Source: an uncultured Prevotella sp.
Lineage (GTDB): Bacteria; Bacteroidota; Bacteroidia; Bacteroidales; Bacteroidaceae
Length of the DNA: 14,218 nucleotides
Assembly: GCA_900769275.1 (NCBI GenBank)
Contig: CAAGGA010000095.1
Location: 1-14,218, forward strand
Direction: 5' to 3'
Shown here: positions 1 to 8,080 of the stretch, one piece after another
How positions within the stretch are numbered: the first letter of the stretch is position 1
How the letters are laid out: the number at the start of each line of letters is the position of its first letter
Notes under the pieces: generated by a model
The model's database searches: none
What the model was told of the DNA's origin: nothing
Seen by the model: the letters and a program-made list of their open reading frames with translations, nothing else
Made by a program: the position numbers and the translations under genes

Positions 1-19
1 CACGACGCTCTTCCGATCT
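1..19. other. Illumina TruSeq adapter remnant (not genomic)
   Basis: The first 19 bases read CACGACGCTCTTCCGATCT, which is exactly the 3' end of the standard TruSeq universal (P5-side) adapter. Genomic sequence appears to begin at base 20. This marks the window's left edge as the end of a contig with untrimmed adapter, so nothing upstream can be inferred from it. Confidence 0.95.
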
Positions 20-46
20 AACCAAACAAAGCCAAACAAGTTTTTT
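20..46 (+). repeat. Possible remnant of a type B repeat arm followed by a T-run
   Basis: Right after the adapter, bases 20-40 repeat CCAAACAA twice (CCAAACAA at 22-29, CCAAACAAG at 32-40), and six T follow at 41-46. The composition is that of the right arms of the type B arrays at 11721-11752 and 12897-12946. It could be the 3' half of such an array, or the descending arm of a terminator for a lost upstream plus-strand gene. The left arm is not in the window, so this is only a resemblance. Confidence 0.35.
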
Positions 47-186
47 ACCCTACCGTAGTTGATTCAAATTAAGTTTGTACGACATTGTTATATTCATACA
101 ACATATCCTTACATATCGTAAGCAAACCGCCTGCTTGTCATTACGGATTGTCACATTAACGAAATACAAACGTAATTAACAATCAT
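47..186 (+). promoter_or_regulatory. AT-rich upstream region of gltB, no gene, possible operator repeats
   Basis: I see no coding sequence here. Two small symmetries stand out. The heptamer ACATATC occurs at 101-107 and 111-117, exactly 10 bp (about one helical turn) apart. CTTAC (108-112) and GTAAG (118-122) form a dyad with a 5-nt centre that overlaps the second heptamer. TAAGTTTG at 70-77 fits the Bacteroidetes -7 consensus TAnnTTTG but has no convincing -33 element. CAAACGTA at 167-174 is a minus-strand match to TAnnTTTG, also without a good -33. Any of these may be chance in AT-rich DNA. Confidence 0.25.
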
Positions 187-222
187 TTTGTTTTATCCTT
201 TTACAGAATTGTAGTAATTTTG
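187..222 (+). promoter_or_regulatory. Candidate Bacteroidetes-type promoter for gltB
   Basis: TAATTTTG at 215-222 matches the Bacteroidetes primary-sigma -7 consensus TAnnTTTG perfectly. A TTTG at 187-190 could act as the -33 element, though its 24-base spacer is somewhat longer than usual. Transcription would start near 229-230, giving a 5' UTR of about 80 bases before the gltB ATG at 310. By eye I found no TAnnTTTG on the plus strand in the gaps before gltD, asnB, pyrG, carA or carB, so this may be the main promoter of the visible cluster. Confidence 0.55.
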
Positions 223-244
223 CAATGCTTAAACAAGGATAAAA
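191..244. promoter_or_regulatory. Perfect 10-bp inverted repeat bracketing the gltB promoter
   Basis: TTTTATCCTT (191-200) and AAGGATAAAA (235-244) are exact reverse complements separated by 34 bases. The symmetry centre (about 217.5) falls on the -7 element at 215-222, and the arm centres are 44 bp apart, close to four helical turns. The left arm lies upstream of the predicted transcription start, so a DNA-bound dimer or a looped operator fits better than an RNA hairpin. The regulator is unknown. Confidence 0.4.
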
Positions 245-264
245 GACAGAAAGATAGTTTTATC
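238..264 (+). promoter_or_regulatory. Small hairpin in the gltB 5' UTR
   Basis: GATAAAA (238-244) and TTTTATC (258-264) are perfect 7-bp complements with a 13-nt loop, inside the predicted leader RNA. The left arm is the same block that forms the right half of the 191-244 dyad, so it can pair in either direction. The stem is AT-rich and weak. There is no T-run after it and no peptide-coding leader, so classical attenuation is not supported. Confidence 0.25.
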
Positions 265-309
265 GGGATTTTTATATCATAATGTAAACAAAAGCATAAG
301 TATTCAATC

Positions 310-3300
310 ATGAGCACAAGACAAAAACAAGGACTTTACAACGCCCTATACGAACATGATGCGTGTGGCGTTGGAATGGTTGTAAACATTCATGGCAACA
401 AGAACCATGAATTGGTGGATAACGCTCTTAAAGTATTGGAGAATATGGAGCACCGTGGCGCCGAGACGCGCGACAAGACTGGTGACGGCGCAGGAATACT
501 GGTACAGATTCCTCATGAATTCATTCTTCTCCAAGGCATTCCCGTACCCGAGAAGGGACGCTACGGCACAGGCATATTCTTCCTTCCGAAAGACGGGAAA
601 AGGCAGAGCGAGATACTCAGTGTGATGATTGAAGAGATAGAACGCGTGGGACTGCAACTGATGCACCTGAGAAACGTCCCCATCAACGATGACGTGCCCG
701 GTGTTGCAGCACGCGAGGTGATGCCGGATATCAAGCAGGTGTTCATCACCGGAGTGGCAGAGGGTGACGTTCCTAACTTCGAGCGCATCCTATACAAGAT
801 AAGAAAGAAGATAGAGAACCGAATCCAAGACGAGGATTTCTACATCTGCTCCCTCTCATCCAAGAATATCATATATAAAGGTATGCTCACCAGCGGACAG
901 TTGCGCCGCTTCTTCCCCGACCTGAGCAATAACTATTTCACGTCAGGTCTCGCCCTCGTCCACAGCCGCTTCTCTACCAACACGTTCCCCAAATGGAAAC
1001 TCGCACAGCCTTTCCGCCTGCTCTGCCACAACGGCGAGATAAACACCGTGCGCGGAAACCGCGGCTGGATGAAAGCACGTGAGAGCGTACTCAGCAGCGA
1101 GGCTCTCGGCGACATCAAGGACATACGCCCTATCATCGAAGAGAACATGAGCGACTCCGCAAGTCTCGACAACGTCTTCGAGTTCCTCGTCATGTCAGGA
1201 CTGTCACTGCCGCAGGCAATGGCTATCCTCGTGCCGGAGTCATTCAACGACAAGAACCCTATATCCGAAGACCTCAAGGCATTCTACGAATACTACTCCA
1301 TACTCATGGAGCCATGGGACGGTCCTGCCGCCCTCATGTTCAGCGACGGACGCTACGCGGGAGGTATGCTCGACCGCAACGGTCTCCGCCCCTCCCGCTA
1401 CACCATCACCCGTCAGGGCATGATGGTCGTAGCCAGTGAGGTGGGAGTAATGGACTTCGATCCGAGCGACGTCGTCAACAAAGGCAGGCTGGAGCCAGGC
1501 AAAATCCTGCTCATCGACACGCAGGAGGGCAAGATATACTACGACGGAGAAATAAAGGAAAAACTCGCCAAGGAGCATCCCTACCGCGAATGGCTTTCCA
1601 CCAACCGCATACAGTTGGAGAAACTCAAGAGCGGACGCAAGGTGGACAACAGCGTCAGCGACTACGACAAGAAGCTGCGCGCATTCGGTTTCGGACAGGA
1701 GGACATCGACCGCACCATAGTGCCTATGTGTACTGCCGGACAGGAACCCGTCGCTGCCATGGGTAACGACACTCCGCTCGCCGTCATCAGCGAACGTCCG
1801 CAGATACTCTTCAACTACTTCCGCCAGCAGTTTGCGCAGGTCACCAACCCTGCCATCGACCCTATCCGTGAGGAACTCGTCATGTCACTCACAGAATATA
1901 TCGGTCGTGTAGGCAGCGGAATACTTACTCCTGACGAGTCCAACTGCAAGATGGTACGCCTGCCGCAGCCAGTGCTCACGAACACTCAGCTCGACATTCT
2001 CTGCAACATACGCTACAAGGGCTTCAAGACAACGAAACTGCCCATGCTCTTCGACATAGAGAAAGGCGAGAGTGGACTCAGCATTGCGCTCGACGACCTC
2101 TGCAAGCAGGCTGAGAACAGCGTCGATGAAGGTGTCAATTACATCATCCTCACTGACAGGGACATTGACGAGAAGCACGTCGCCATACCTTCTCTCCTCG
2201 CTGTCAGCGCAGTACACCACTACCTTATCAGCGTAGGAAAACGCGTGCAGACGGCTCTTATCGTAGAGAGCGGCGAGATACGCGAGGTGATGCACGCTGC
2301 ATTGCTCCTCGGATACGGCGCAAGTGCCATCAACCCATACATGACCTTCGCCGTAATCAACGACCTCGTAGCCAAGCATAAGATACAGGAGGAATACGCC
2401 ACTGCCGAGAAGAACTATATCAAGGCGGTAGATAAGGGTCTGAAAAAGATTATGTCAAAGATGGGTATCTCCACCATCCGCTCCTATCGCGGTGCAAAGA
2501 TTTTCGAGTCCATCGGACTGTCCGAGAACCTCCTCAAGAAGTATTTCGGCACCGAGACCAGCACCATCGGCGGTATCGGACTGCGAGACATCGCCAAGGA
2601 ATACACCGCCCTCAACCGAGAGGCATTCGGCAAGGACGCAGCAGACGGCAAGATACTTCCCAACAACGGTCTCTTCTCATACCGGAAGGACGGCATCGAC
2701 CACGCCTGGAACCCTGAGACGATAGCCAACCTGCAGATTGCCACACGCTTAGGCTCATACAAGAAATTCAAGGAGTGGGCTGACAGCGTGGACACCAAGG
2801 AGAAGCCTATCTTCCTCCGTGACTTCATGTCATTCAAGAAAGCCGCCGTCCCCACTCCTCTCGAAGAGGTAGAACCGGTAGAAAGCATCGTGAAGCATTT
2901 CGTGACGGGTGCCATGTCATTCGGCGCACTCAGCATAGAGGCTCACGAAGCCCTTGCCATCGCCATGAACAAGCTCGGCACACGCAGCAACACCGGTGAG
3001 GGAGGCGAGGATAACGAACGCTATCACACGGAGAAAGACGGCGTAAGCCTCAGCAGCAAGACGAAGCAGATAGCTTCCGGACGCTTCGGTGTCACGGCGG
3101 AATACCTCGTCAATGCCGAGGAACTTCAGATAAAGGTGGCGCAGGGTGCCAAGCCCGGTGAGGGCGGACAGCTGCCTGGCTTCAAGGTCAACAAGATTAT
3201 TGCCAAGACACGTAATGCCATTCCCGGCATCACGCTCATCTCTCCCCCACCTCACCATGACATCTATTCCATCGAAGACCTCGCACAGCTCATCTTCGAC

Positions 3301-4809
3301 CTCAAGAACATCAACCCGACGGCAGCCGTCAGCGTGAAACTCGTAGCAGAGAGCGGCGTAGGCACTATCGCAGCAGGCGTAGCCAAGGCAAAGGCTGACC
3401 TCATTGTCATCTCCGGAGCAGAAGGAGGTACGGGAGCAAGTCCTGCAAGCAGTATGCGCTTTGCCGGCATCTCTCCCGAGATTGGTCTGGCAGAGACTCA
3501 GCAGACTCTCGTCAAGAACGGCTTGCGCAATCAGGTGAGAATACAGACAGACGGTCAGCTGAAGACTGCACGCGACATCATCCTCATGGCGATGCTCGGT
3601 GCCGATGAGTTCAGCTTCGGCACTCTGCCGCTGATAGTCCTCGGATGCGTGATGATGCGCAAATGTAACACGAACACCTGTCCTGTAGGCGTCGCCACAC
3701 AGGATGAGACGCTCAGGGCAAAGTTCCGCGGACGTGCCGAATACGTAGTCAATTTCTTCACGTTCCTCGCTGAGCAGACCCGCGAATACCTCTCAGAACT
3801 CGGAGTCAAGAATCTCAAGGACATCATCGGACGCACCGACCTCATCGAGGTCAAGCCTCTCGATGCCAACACCAAGCAGGGAACGATAGATTTCTCACGC
3901 CTGCTCTTCGCAGAACAGTCCGACAAGCCTATCTATTGGGACCGCGGAGCCTACACAAAGGTGACAGGCGTAAAGGACGAGGAAATCATCCACGCCTGCA
4001 AGAACGCCATAGAAAGCGGCGAAGAGGTGAACCTCGACTATGCTATAAAGAATACCGACCGTGCCGCAACGACGATGCTCTCCGGCGTGATTGCCAAGAA
4101 ATATGGCGAGGCAGGACTGCCCGACGCCACGATAAACATCAAGTTCAAGGGTTCTGCAGGACAGAGCTTCGGTGCCTTTGCCGTCAAGGGTCTTAACATC
4201 CGGCTCGAAGGCGAGACCAACGACTACTTCGGCAAGGGACTCTCAGGCGGCAGGATAAGCATCCTTCCCCCATCAAGGCTCAATGCCGACTACGTGGCAG
4301 AAGACAACATCATCGCCGGCAACACCGGTCTCTATGGTGCCACAGGCGGCGAACTCTATGTCAACGGACGTGTAGGCGAACGTTTCGGAGTAAGAAACTC
4401 CGGTGCCATAGCCGTCATCGAGGGCGCAGGCGACCACTGCTGCGAGTATATGACAGGCGGACGCGTGGTAGTTCTCGGCAAGACAGGCAGGAACTTCGCT
4501 GCCGGAATGAGCGGAGGTCTGGCATACGTCTGGGACAAGAACCACGACTTTGACTATTTCTGCAACATGGATCAGGTAGAGATAAACCTCGTGGAAGAGG
4601 CGTCTGCACGCAAGGAACTGCACGAACTCATACGTCAGCACTATCTATACACCGGCTCTTCCCTCGCACGTCGCATGCTCGACGACTGGAACCGCTACGT
4701 GGAAGACTTCATACAGGTGACTCCTATCGAATACAAGCGCGTGCTGGAAGAGGAGAAGATGCGCATGCTGCAGGAAAAGATAGCAAACATGCAACTGATA
4801 AACTCATGA
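310..4809 (+). CDS. gltB: Glutamate synthase (GOGAT) large/alpha subunit
   Basis: This 1499-residue protein is the glutaminase and FMN subunit of glutamate synthase. It releases ammonia from glutamine and adds it to 2-oxoglutarate to give glutamate, using electrons from GltD. The class II amidotransferase domain begins at the nucleophile Cys19 (EHDACGVG), after an 18-residue propeptide of the kind usually removed. A central linker domain covers roughly 460-780. The FMN/glutamate-synthase domain is at about 845-1215, with NTGEGGED near 895-902 and the [3Fe-4S] pattern C-x5-C-x4-C at Cys1113, Cys1119 and Cys1124. A GXGXG beta-helix domain fills about 1240-1480 (GATGGELY, MTGGRVVVLG, MSGGLAYV). 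The length is close to the E. coli protein (about 1486). The ATG at 310 follows an A-rich leader and leaves the normal propeptide. The gene is intact, and gltD follows after an unusually long 170-base gap. Confidence 0.98.
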   Translation: MSTRQKQGLYNALYEHDACGVGMVVNIHGNKNHELVDNALKVLENMEHRGAETRDKTGDGAGILVQIPHEFILLQGIPVPEKGRYGTGIFFLPKDGKRQSEILSVMIEEIERVGLQLMHLRNVPINDDVPGVAAREVMPDIKQVFITGVAEGDVPNFERILYKIRKKIENRIQDEDFYICSLSSKNIIYKGMLTSGQLRRFFPDLSNNYFTSGLALVHSRFSTNTFPKWKLAQPFRLLCHNGEINTVRGNRGWMKARESVLSSEALGDIKDIRPIIEENMSDSASLDNVFEFLVMSGLSLPQAMAILVPESFNDKNPISEDLKAFYEYYSILMEPWDGPAALMFSDGRYAGGMLDRNGLRPSRYTITRQGMMVVASEVGVMDFDPSDVVNKGRLEPGKILLIDTQEGKIYYDGEIKEKLAKEHPYREWLSTNRIQLEKLKSGRKVDNSVSDYDKKLRAFGFGQEDIDRTIVPMCTAGQEPVAAMGNDTPLAVISERPQILFNYFRQQFAQVTNPAIDPIREELVMSLTEYIGRVGSGILTPDESNCKMVRLPQPVLTNTQLDILCNIRYKGFKTTKLPMLFDIEKGESGLSIALDDLCKQAENSVDEGVNYIILTDRDIDEKHVAIPSLLAVSAVHHYLISVGKRVQTALIVESGEIREVMHAALLLGYGASAINPYMTFAVINDLVAKHKIQEEYATAEKNYIKAVDKGLKKIMSKMGISTIRSYRGAKIFESIGLSENLLKKYFGTETSTIGGIGLRDIAKEYTALNREAFGKDAADGKILPNNGLFSYRKDGIDHAWNPETIANLQIATRLGSYKKFKEWADSVDTKEKPIFLRDFMSFKKAAVPTPLEEVEPVESIVKHFVTGAMSFGALSIEAHEALAIAMNKLGTRSNTGEGGEDNERYHTEKDGVSLSSKTKQIASGRFGVTAEYLVNAEELQIKVAQGAKPGEGGQLPGFKVNKIIAKTRNAIPGITLISPPPHHDIYSIEDLAQLIFDLKNINPTAAVSVKLVAESGVGTIAAGVAKAKADLIVISGAEGGTGASPASSMRFAGISPEIGLAETQQTLVKNGLRNQVRIQTDGQLKTARDIILMAMLGADEFSFGTLPLIVLGCVMMRKCNTNTCPVGVATQDETLRAKFRGRAEYVVNFFTFLAEQTREYLSELGVKNLKDIIGRTDLIEVKPLDANTKQGTIDFSRLLFAEQSDKPIYWDRGAYTKVTGVKDEEIIHACKNAIESGEEVNLDYAIKNTDRAATTMLSGVIAKKYGEAGLPDATINIKFKGSAGQSFGAFAVKGLNIRLEGETNDYFGKGLSGGRISILPPSRLNADYVAEDNIIAGNTGLYGATGGELYVNGRVGERFGVRNSGAIAVIEGAGDHCCEYMTGGRVVVLGKTGRNFAAGMSGGLAYVWDKNHDFDYFCNMDQVEINLVEEASARKELHELIRQHYLYTGSSLARRMLDDWNRYVEDFIQVTPIEYKRVLEEEKMRMLQEKIANMQLINS

Positions 4810-4838
4810 CACAGGTCACCTTGCAGCGAACAGACATA

Positions 4839-4964
4839 AAGGTAATAATGACATAATATAATAGGTAATAGAGACTTGATGACGAGACTATGAAACGGAA
4901 ACGGTGAGAGGGGACAAGACCAGAGGATAACTTCCTCGCTCCCCCTCCCAGTTCCTATTACCTT
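4839..4964 (+). other. Structured gltB-gltD intergenic region with nested inverted repeats
   Basis: The 170-base gap between the two GOGAT subunit genes (4810-4979) has no gene. AAGGTAATA (4839-4847) and AGGTAATAG (4863-4871) are near-duplicate arms, and either can pair perfectly over 9 bp with the single complementary block CTATTACCTT at 4955-4964. Inside that pair lies a GC-rich stem, GAGGGG (4908-4913) with CCCCTC (4942-4947). No T-run follows, so a simple terminator is unlikely. An mRNA-processing or stability element that sets the GltB:GltD ratio is possible but unproven. Confidence 0.35.
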
Positions 4965-4979
4965 ACAACAACAGCAATC

Positions 4980-6329
4980 ATGGGAAAACTGAAAGCATTC
5001 ATGGAGGTGCCGAGAGTAGAAGCCGGCTACCGTCCGATTCACGATAGAATACAAGACTTTGGAGAGGTAGAACAGACTCTCAACACTCACGACCGTAAGA
5101 CGCAGGCAAGCCGTTGCATGGACTGCGGCGTACCGTTCTGCCACTGGGCATGCCCTCTCGGCAACAAGTGCCCGGAATGGAATGATGCCCTGTACAAGGG
5201 TGAGTGGGAACAGGCCTACCGCCTGCTCAACGCTACGAACGATTTCCCCGAGTTTACGGGAAGGATATGCCCTGCCCTCTGCGAAAAGTCATGCGTGCTC
5301 AACCTTACCGACCACGCTGCCACGACCAACCGCGAGAATGAGGCGGCCATCACCGAGGCTGCATGGCGAGAGAAGTACATCGTTCCGCAGCAATACGAAC
5401 GCAATGGCAGGAAAGTGGCTGTGATAGGTGCCGGTCCTGCCGGTCTCGTAGCTGCCAACAGGCTCAACAAAAAGGGTTACAGCGTGACGGTATTTGAAAA
5501 GAACGAGGCTGCGGGCGGACTGCTCCGCTACGGTATTCCGAACTTCAAGCTCAACAAGAAGATTATCGACCGTCGCATAGCCCTGCTCGAAGAGGAAGGC
5601 ATCACGTTCAAGTACAACTGTGCCGTTGAGCCGAACGCCCTGCCCGAAGGCTTCGATGCCTACGTCATCAGCACGGGTACACCACAGGCCCGTGACCTCA
5701 ACGTGCCGGGAAGGGAACTGAAAGGCGTACACCTCGCCCTGGAACTCCTCGCCCAGCAGAACAGGGTGCTGGCAGGAATGGAGTTCAGCAACAACGACAG
5801 AGTTACGGCAAAGGGTAAGGATGTCCTCGTCATCGGCGGCGGAGACACCGGTTCCGACTGCATCGGAACGTCTCACCGTCAGGGCTGCAAGAGCGTGACA
5901 CAGATAGAGATAATGCCCCGTCCCGTGGAAGGACCGGAGGATCCGCAGAATCCTTGGCCCAACTATCCGAGGGTGCTCAAGACCACTTCCAGTCACGAAG
6001 AGGGTTGCACGCGCCGCTGGAACATCAACACCCTGGAGTTTATCGGCAAGAACGGTCGCCTTACAGGCGTGAAGGTACAGCCTATTGACTGGAAACCGAA
6101 CCCCGAGGGTGGTCGCCCGCTGATGGTGGAGGCCGGAAAGCCGGAGATAATAAAGTGCGAGATATGTTTCCTCGCCATGGGTTTCCTCAAGCCTCAGCAT
6201 CCTGCAATGCCCGACAACGTATTCATCTGCGGCGATGCACAGAACGGTGCGTCTCTCGTAGTACGGGCAATGGCAAGCGGAAGGGATGCAGCCAAGAAGG
6301 TGGATGAATACATCATGAAGCGTGCTTGA
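4980..6329 (+). CDS. gltD: Glutamate synthase small/beta subunit
   Basis: This 449-residue protein is the FAD and iron-sulfur subunit that takes electrons from NAD(P)H and passes them to GltB. Two N-terminal cysteine clusters for [4Fe-4S] centres are visible: Cys46-x2-Cys49-x4-Cys54-x3-Cys58 and Cys97-x3-Cys101-x3-Cys105. The FAD dinucleotide fold follows, with VIGAGPAGL at about 148-156. The pyridine-nucleotide fold has VLVIGGGDTGSD at about 282-293. The FAD-closing motif CGDAQNGASLVVRAMASGRDAA is near the C terminus (only part of it is the classic GD...A..GR signature). The segment between MGFLKP and CGD is about 13 residues long, shorter than the roughly 30 or more I recall in other GltD proteins, and this largely explains the short overall length. 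The ATG at 4980 follows an A/C-rich leader. asnB begins 58 bases downstream, consistent with co-transcription. Confidence 0.97.
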   Translation: MGKLKAFMEVPRVEAGYRPIHDRIQDFGEVEQTLNTHDRKTQASRCMDCGVPFCHWACPLGNKCPEWNDALYKGEWEQAYRLLNATNDFPEFTGRICPALCEKSCVLNLTDHAATTNRENEAAITEAAWREKYIVPQQYERNGRKVAVIGAGPAGLVAANRLNKKGYSVTVFEKNEAAGGLLRYGIPNFKLNKKIIDRRIALLEEEGITFKYNCAVEPNALPEGFDAYVISTGTPQARDLNVPGRELKGVHLALELLAQQNRVLAGMEFSNNDRVTAKGKDVLVIGGGDTGSDCIGTSHRQGCKSVTQIEIMPRPVEGPEDPQNPWPNYPRVLKTTSSHEEGCTRRWNINTLEFIGKNGRLTGVKVQPIDWKPNPEGGRPLMVEAGKPEIIKCEICFLAMGFLKPQHPAMPDNVFICGDAQNGASLVVRAMASGRDAAKKVDEYIMKRA

Positions 6330-6387
6330 CAACATATCACAATAACAACACGGCTAACACTACACTTAAACTGACAGATAAAAGAAT

Positions 6388-8058
6388 ATGTGCGGAATAG
6401 TATCTATCTTCAACATACAGGAACAGACCAAGCAATTACGTGACAAGGCCTTGAAGATGAGTCAGAAGATTCGTCACCGCGGACCGGACTGGAGCGGCAT
6501 ATACTGCGGCAAATCGGCTATCCTGGCTCACGAAAGACTGAGCATCGTGGACCCTGAGAGCGGACAGCAACCCCTCTTCTCGCCCGACAGAAAGCAGATA
6601 CTTGCCGTCAATGGCGAGATATACAATCACCAGGAGATACGCAAGCAGTACGAGGGAAAGTATGAGTTCCAGACCGGCAGCGACTGCGAGGTAATCCTTG
6701 CACTCTACCGTGACAAGGGCATTGACTTCCTTGAGGACATCAGCGGCATCTTTGCCTTTGCCCTTTACGATGAGGAGCGTGACGCTTTCCTCATAGCCCG
6801 TGACCAGATAGGAGTCATACCCCTGTACATCGGCTTCGACAGCGACGGCAAGGTGTATGTTGCCAGCGAACTGAAAGCATTGGAAGGACAGTGTGAACGC
6901 TACGAGCCTTTCCTGCCGGGACATTACTATTGGAGCAAAGACCCGGGCATGAAGCGATGGTACAAGCGTGACTGGTTCGACTATGAGGCTGTCAAGGACA
7001 ACCCTGCAAGCAGCGAAGACATCCGTCAGGGACTGCGTGAGGCAGTGAAGAAGCAGATGATGAGCGACGTGCCCTACGGCGTATTGCTCTCCGGCGGACT
7101 GGACAGCAGCGTCATAAGTGCCATCACCGAGAACTTTGCAGAGAAGCGTATCGAGGACAACAGCCAGAGCAAGGCCTGGTGGCCTCGCCTGCATTCCTTC
7201 GCCGTAGGACTGAAAGGAGCACCCGACCTTGCCAAGGCCCGCATGGTGGCCGACCACATCGGCACGGTACACCACGAGATAAACTACACGATACAGGAGG
7301 GACTTGATGCCATCCGCGATGTCATCTACTTCATTGAGACATACGATGTCACCACGGTACGTGCCTCTACTCCGATGTATCTCCTTGCCCGCGTGATAAA
7401 ATCCATGGGTATAAAGATGGTATTGTCCGGTGAGGGTGCCGATGAAATCTTCGGCGGCTATCTGTATTTCCATAAAGCTCCGTCTGCCGAGGAGTTCCAC
7501 AAGGAGACGGTGCGGAAGCTGTCAAAGCTCTATCTCTACGATTGCCTGCGCGCCAACAAGAGTCTTTCAGCATGGGGAGTGGAAGGTCGTGTGCCTTTCC
7601 TCGACAAGGAATTTCTCGACATTGCCATGCGGACAAACCCGGAGGCTAAGATGTGCCCGGGGAAGACGATGGAAAAGCGCATCGTACGAGAAGCATTCGC
7701 CGACATGCTGCCCGAAGAAGTGGCTTGGAGACAGAAGGAACAGTTCAGCGACGGCGTCGGCTACAGTTGGATAGACACCCTCAAGAAGATGACCGAAGAA
7801 CTCGTCTCTGACGAGGAAATGGCCCATGCTGCCGAGCGTTTCCCCATCAACACGCCGATGTGCAAGGAGGAATACTACTACCGCAGCATCTTTGAAGAGC
7901 ACTTCCCAAGCGAGAGTGCTGCGAAGAGCGTGCCGCACGAGGCAAGCGTAGCCTGCTCCACAGCCATCGCACTGGAATGGGATGCAGCCTGGAAAAACAT
8001 GAACGAACCCTCGGGACGCGCCGTTGCAGGAGTACATAATGAGTCATATTCAAAGTGA
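6388..8058 (+). CDS. asnB: Asparagine synthetase B, glutamine-hydrolysing
   Basis: This 556-residue enzyme converts aspartate, glutamine and ATP to asparagine, glutamate, AMP and pyrophosphate. The class II glutaminase domain starts with the nucleophile Cys2 (MCGIVSIF) and includes HRGPD, RLSIVD and NGEIYNH, ending near residue 200. The synthetase domain carries the pyrophosphate loop SGGLDSS at 235-241, plus VLSGEGADEIFGGYLYF, EGRVPFLDK and WRQKEQFSDGVGYSWID. Length and motif order follow E. coli AsnB (554 residues) almost end to end. Cys2 fixes the ATG at 6388, because any other start would destroy the active site. The leader just upstream, GATAAAAGAA (6377-6386), reappears exactly before the best start of the next gene. 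The final codons overlap possible upstream starts of that gene. Confidence 0.98.
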   Translation: MCGIVSIFNIQEQTKQLRDKALKMSQKIRHRGPDWSGIYCGKSAILAHERLSIVDPESGQQPLFSPDRKQILAVNGEIYNHQEIRKQYEGKYEFQTGSDCEVILALYRDKGIDFLEDISGIFAFALYDEERDAFLIARDQIGVIPLYIGFDSDGKVYVASELKALEGQCERYEPFLPGHYYWSKDPGMKRWYKRDWFDYEAVKDNPASSEDIRQGLREAVKKQMMSDVPYGVLLSGGLDSSVISAITENFAEKRIEDNSQSKAWWPRLHSFAVGLKGAPDLAKARMVADHIGTVHHEINYTIQEGLDAIRDVIYFIETYDVTTVRASTPMYLLARVIKSMGIKMVLSGEGADEIFGGYLYFHKAPSAEEFHKETVRKLSKLYLYDCLRANKSLSAWGVEGRVPFLDKEFLDIAMRTNPEAKMCPGKTMEKRIVREAFADMLPEEVAWRQKEQFSDGVGYSWIDTLKKMTEELVSDEEMAHAAERFPINTPMCKEEYYYRSIFEEHFPSESAAKSVPHEASVACSTAIALEWDAAWKNMNEPSGRAVAGVHNESYSK

Positions 8059-8080
8059 TGAGCAGAGCGAGATAAAAGAA

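Noticed and set aside
167..174. Divergent minus-strand promoter (CAAACGTA, complement of TACGTTTG)
   Set aside because: It has no suitable -33 element, and no minus-strand gene fits in the remaining 150 bases before the adapter.
20..309. Riboswitch or glutamine-sensing RNA in the gltB leader
   Set aside because: Only one weak 7-bp hairpin lies in the predicted UTR. I could not recognise any known riboswitch architecture.
5289..6335. Minus-strand open frame of 348 codons across gltD
   Set aside because: It lies opposite a clear GltD with all cofactor motifs. Its translation shows no recognisable domain and is rich in residues typical of shadow frames (His, Leu, Val, Arg). There is no promoter or leader of its own.
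6436..7500. Minus-strand open frame of 354 codons across asnB
   Set aside because: It mirrors the AsnB coding frame, which is near full-length and strongly conserved. No family signature is seen in the antisense product.
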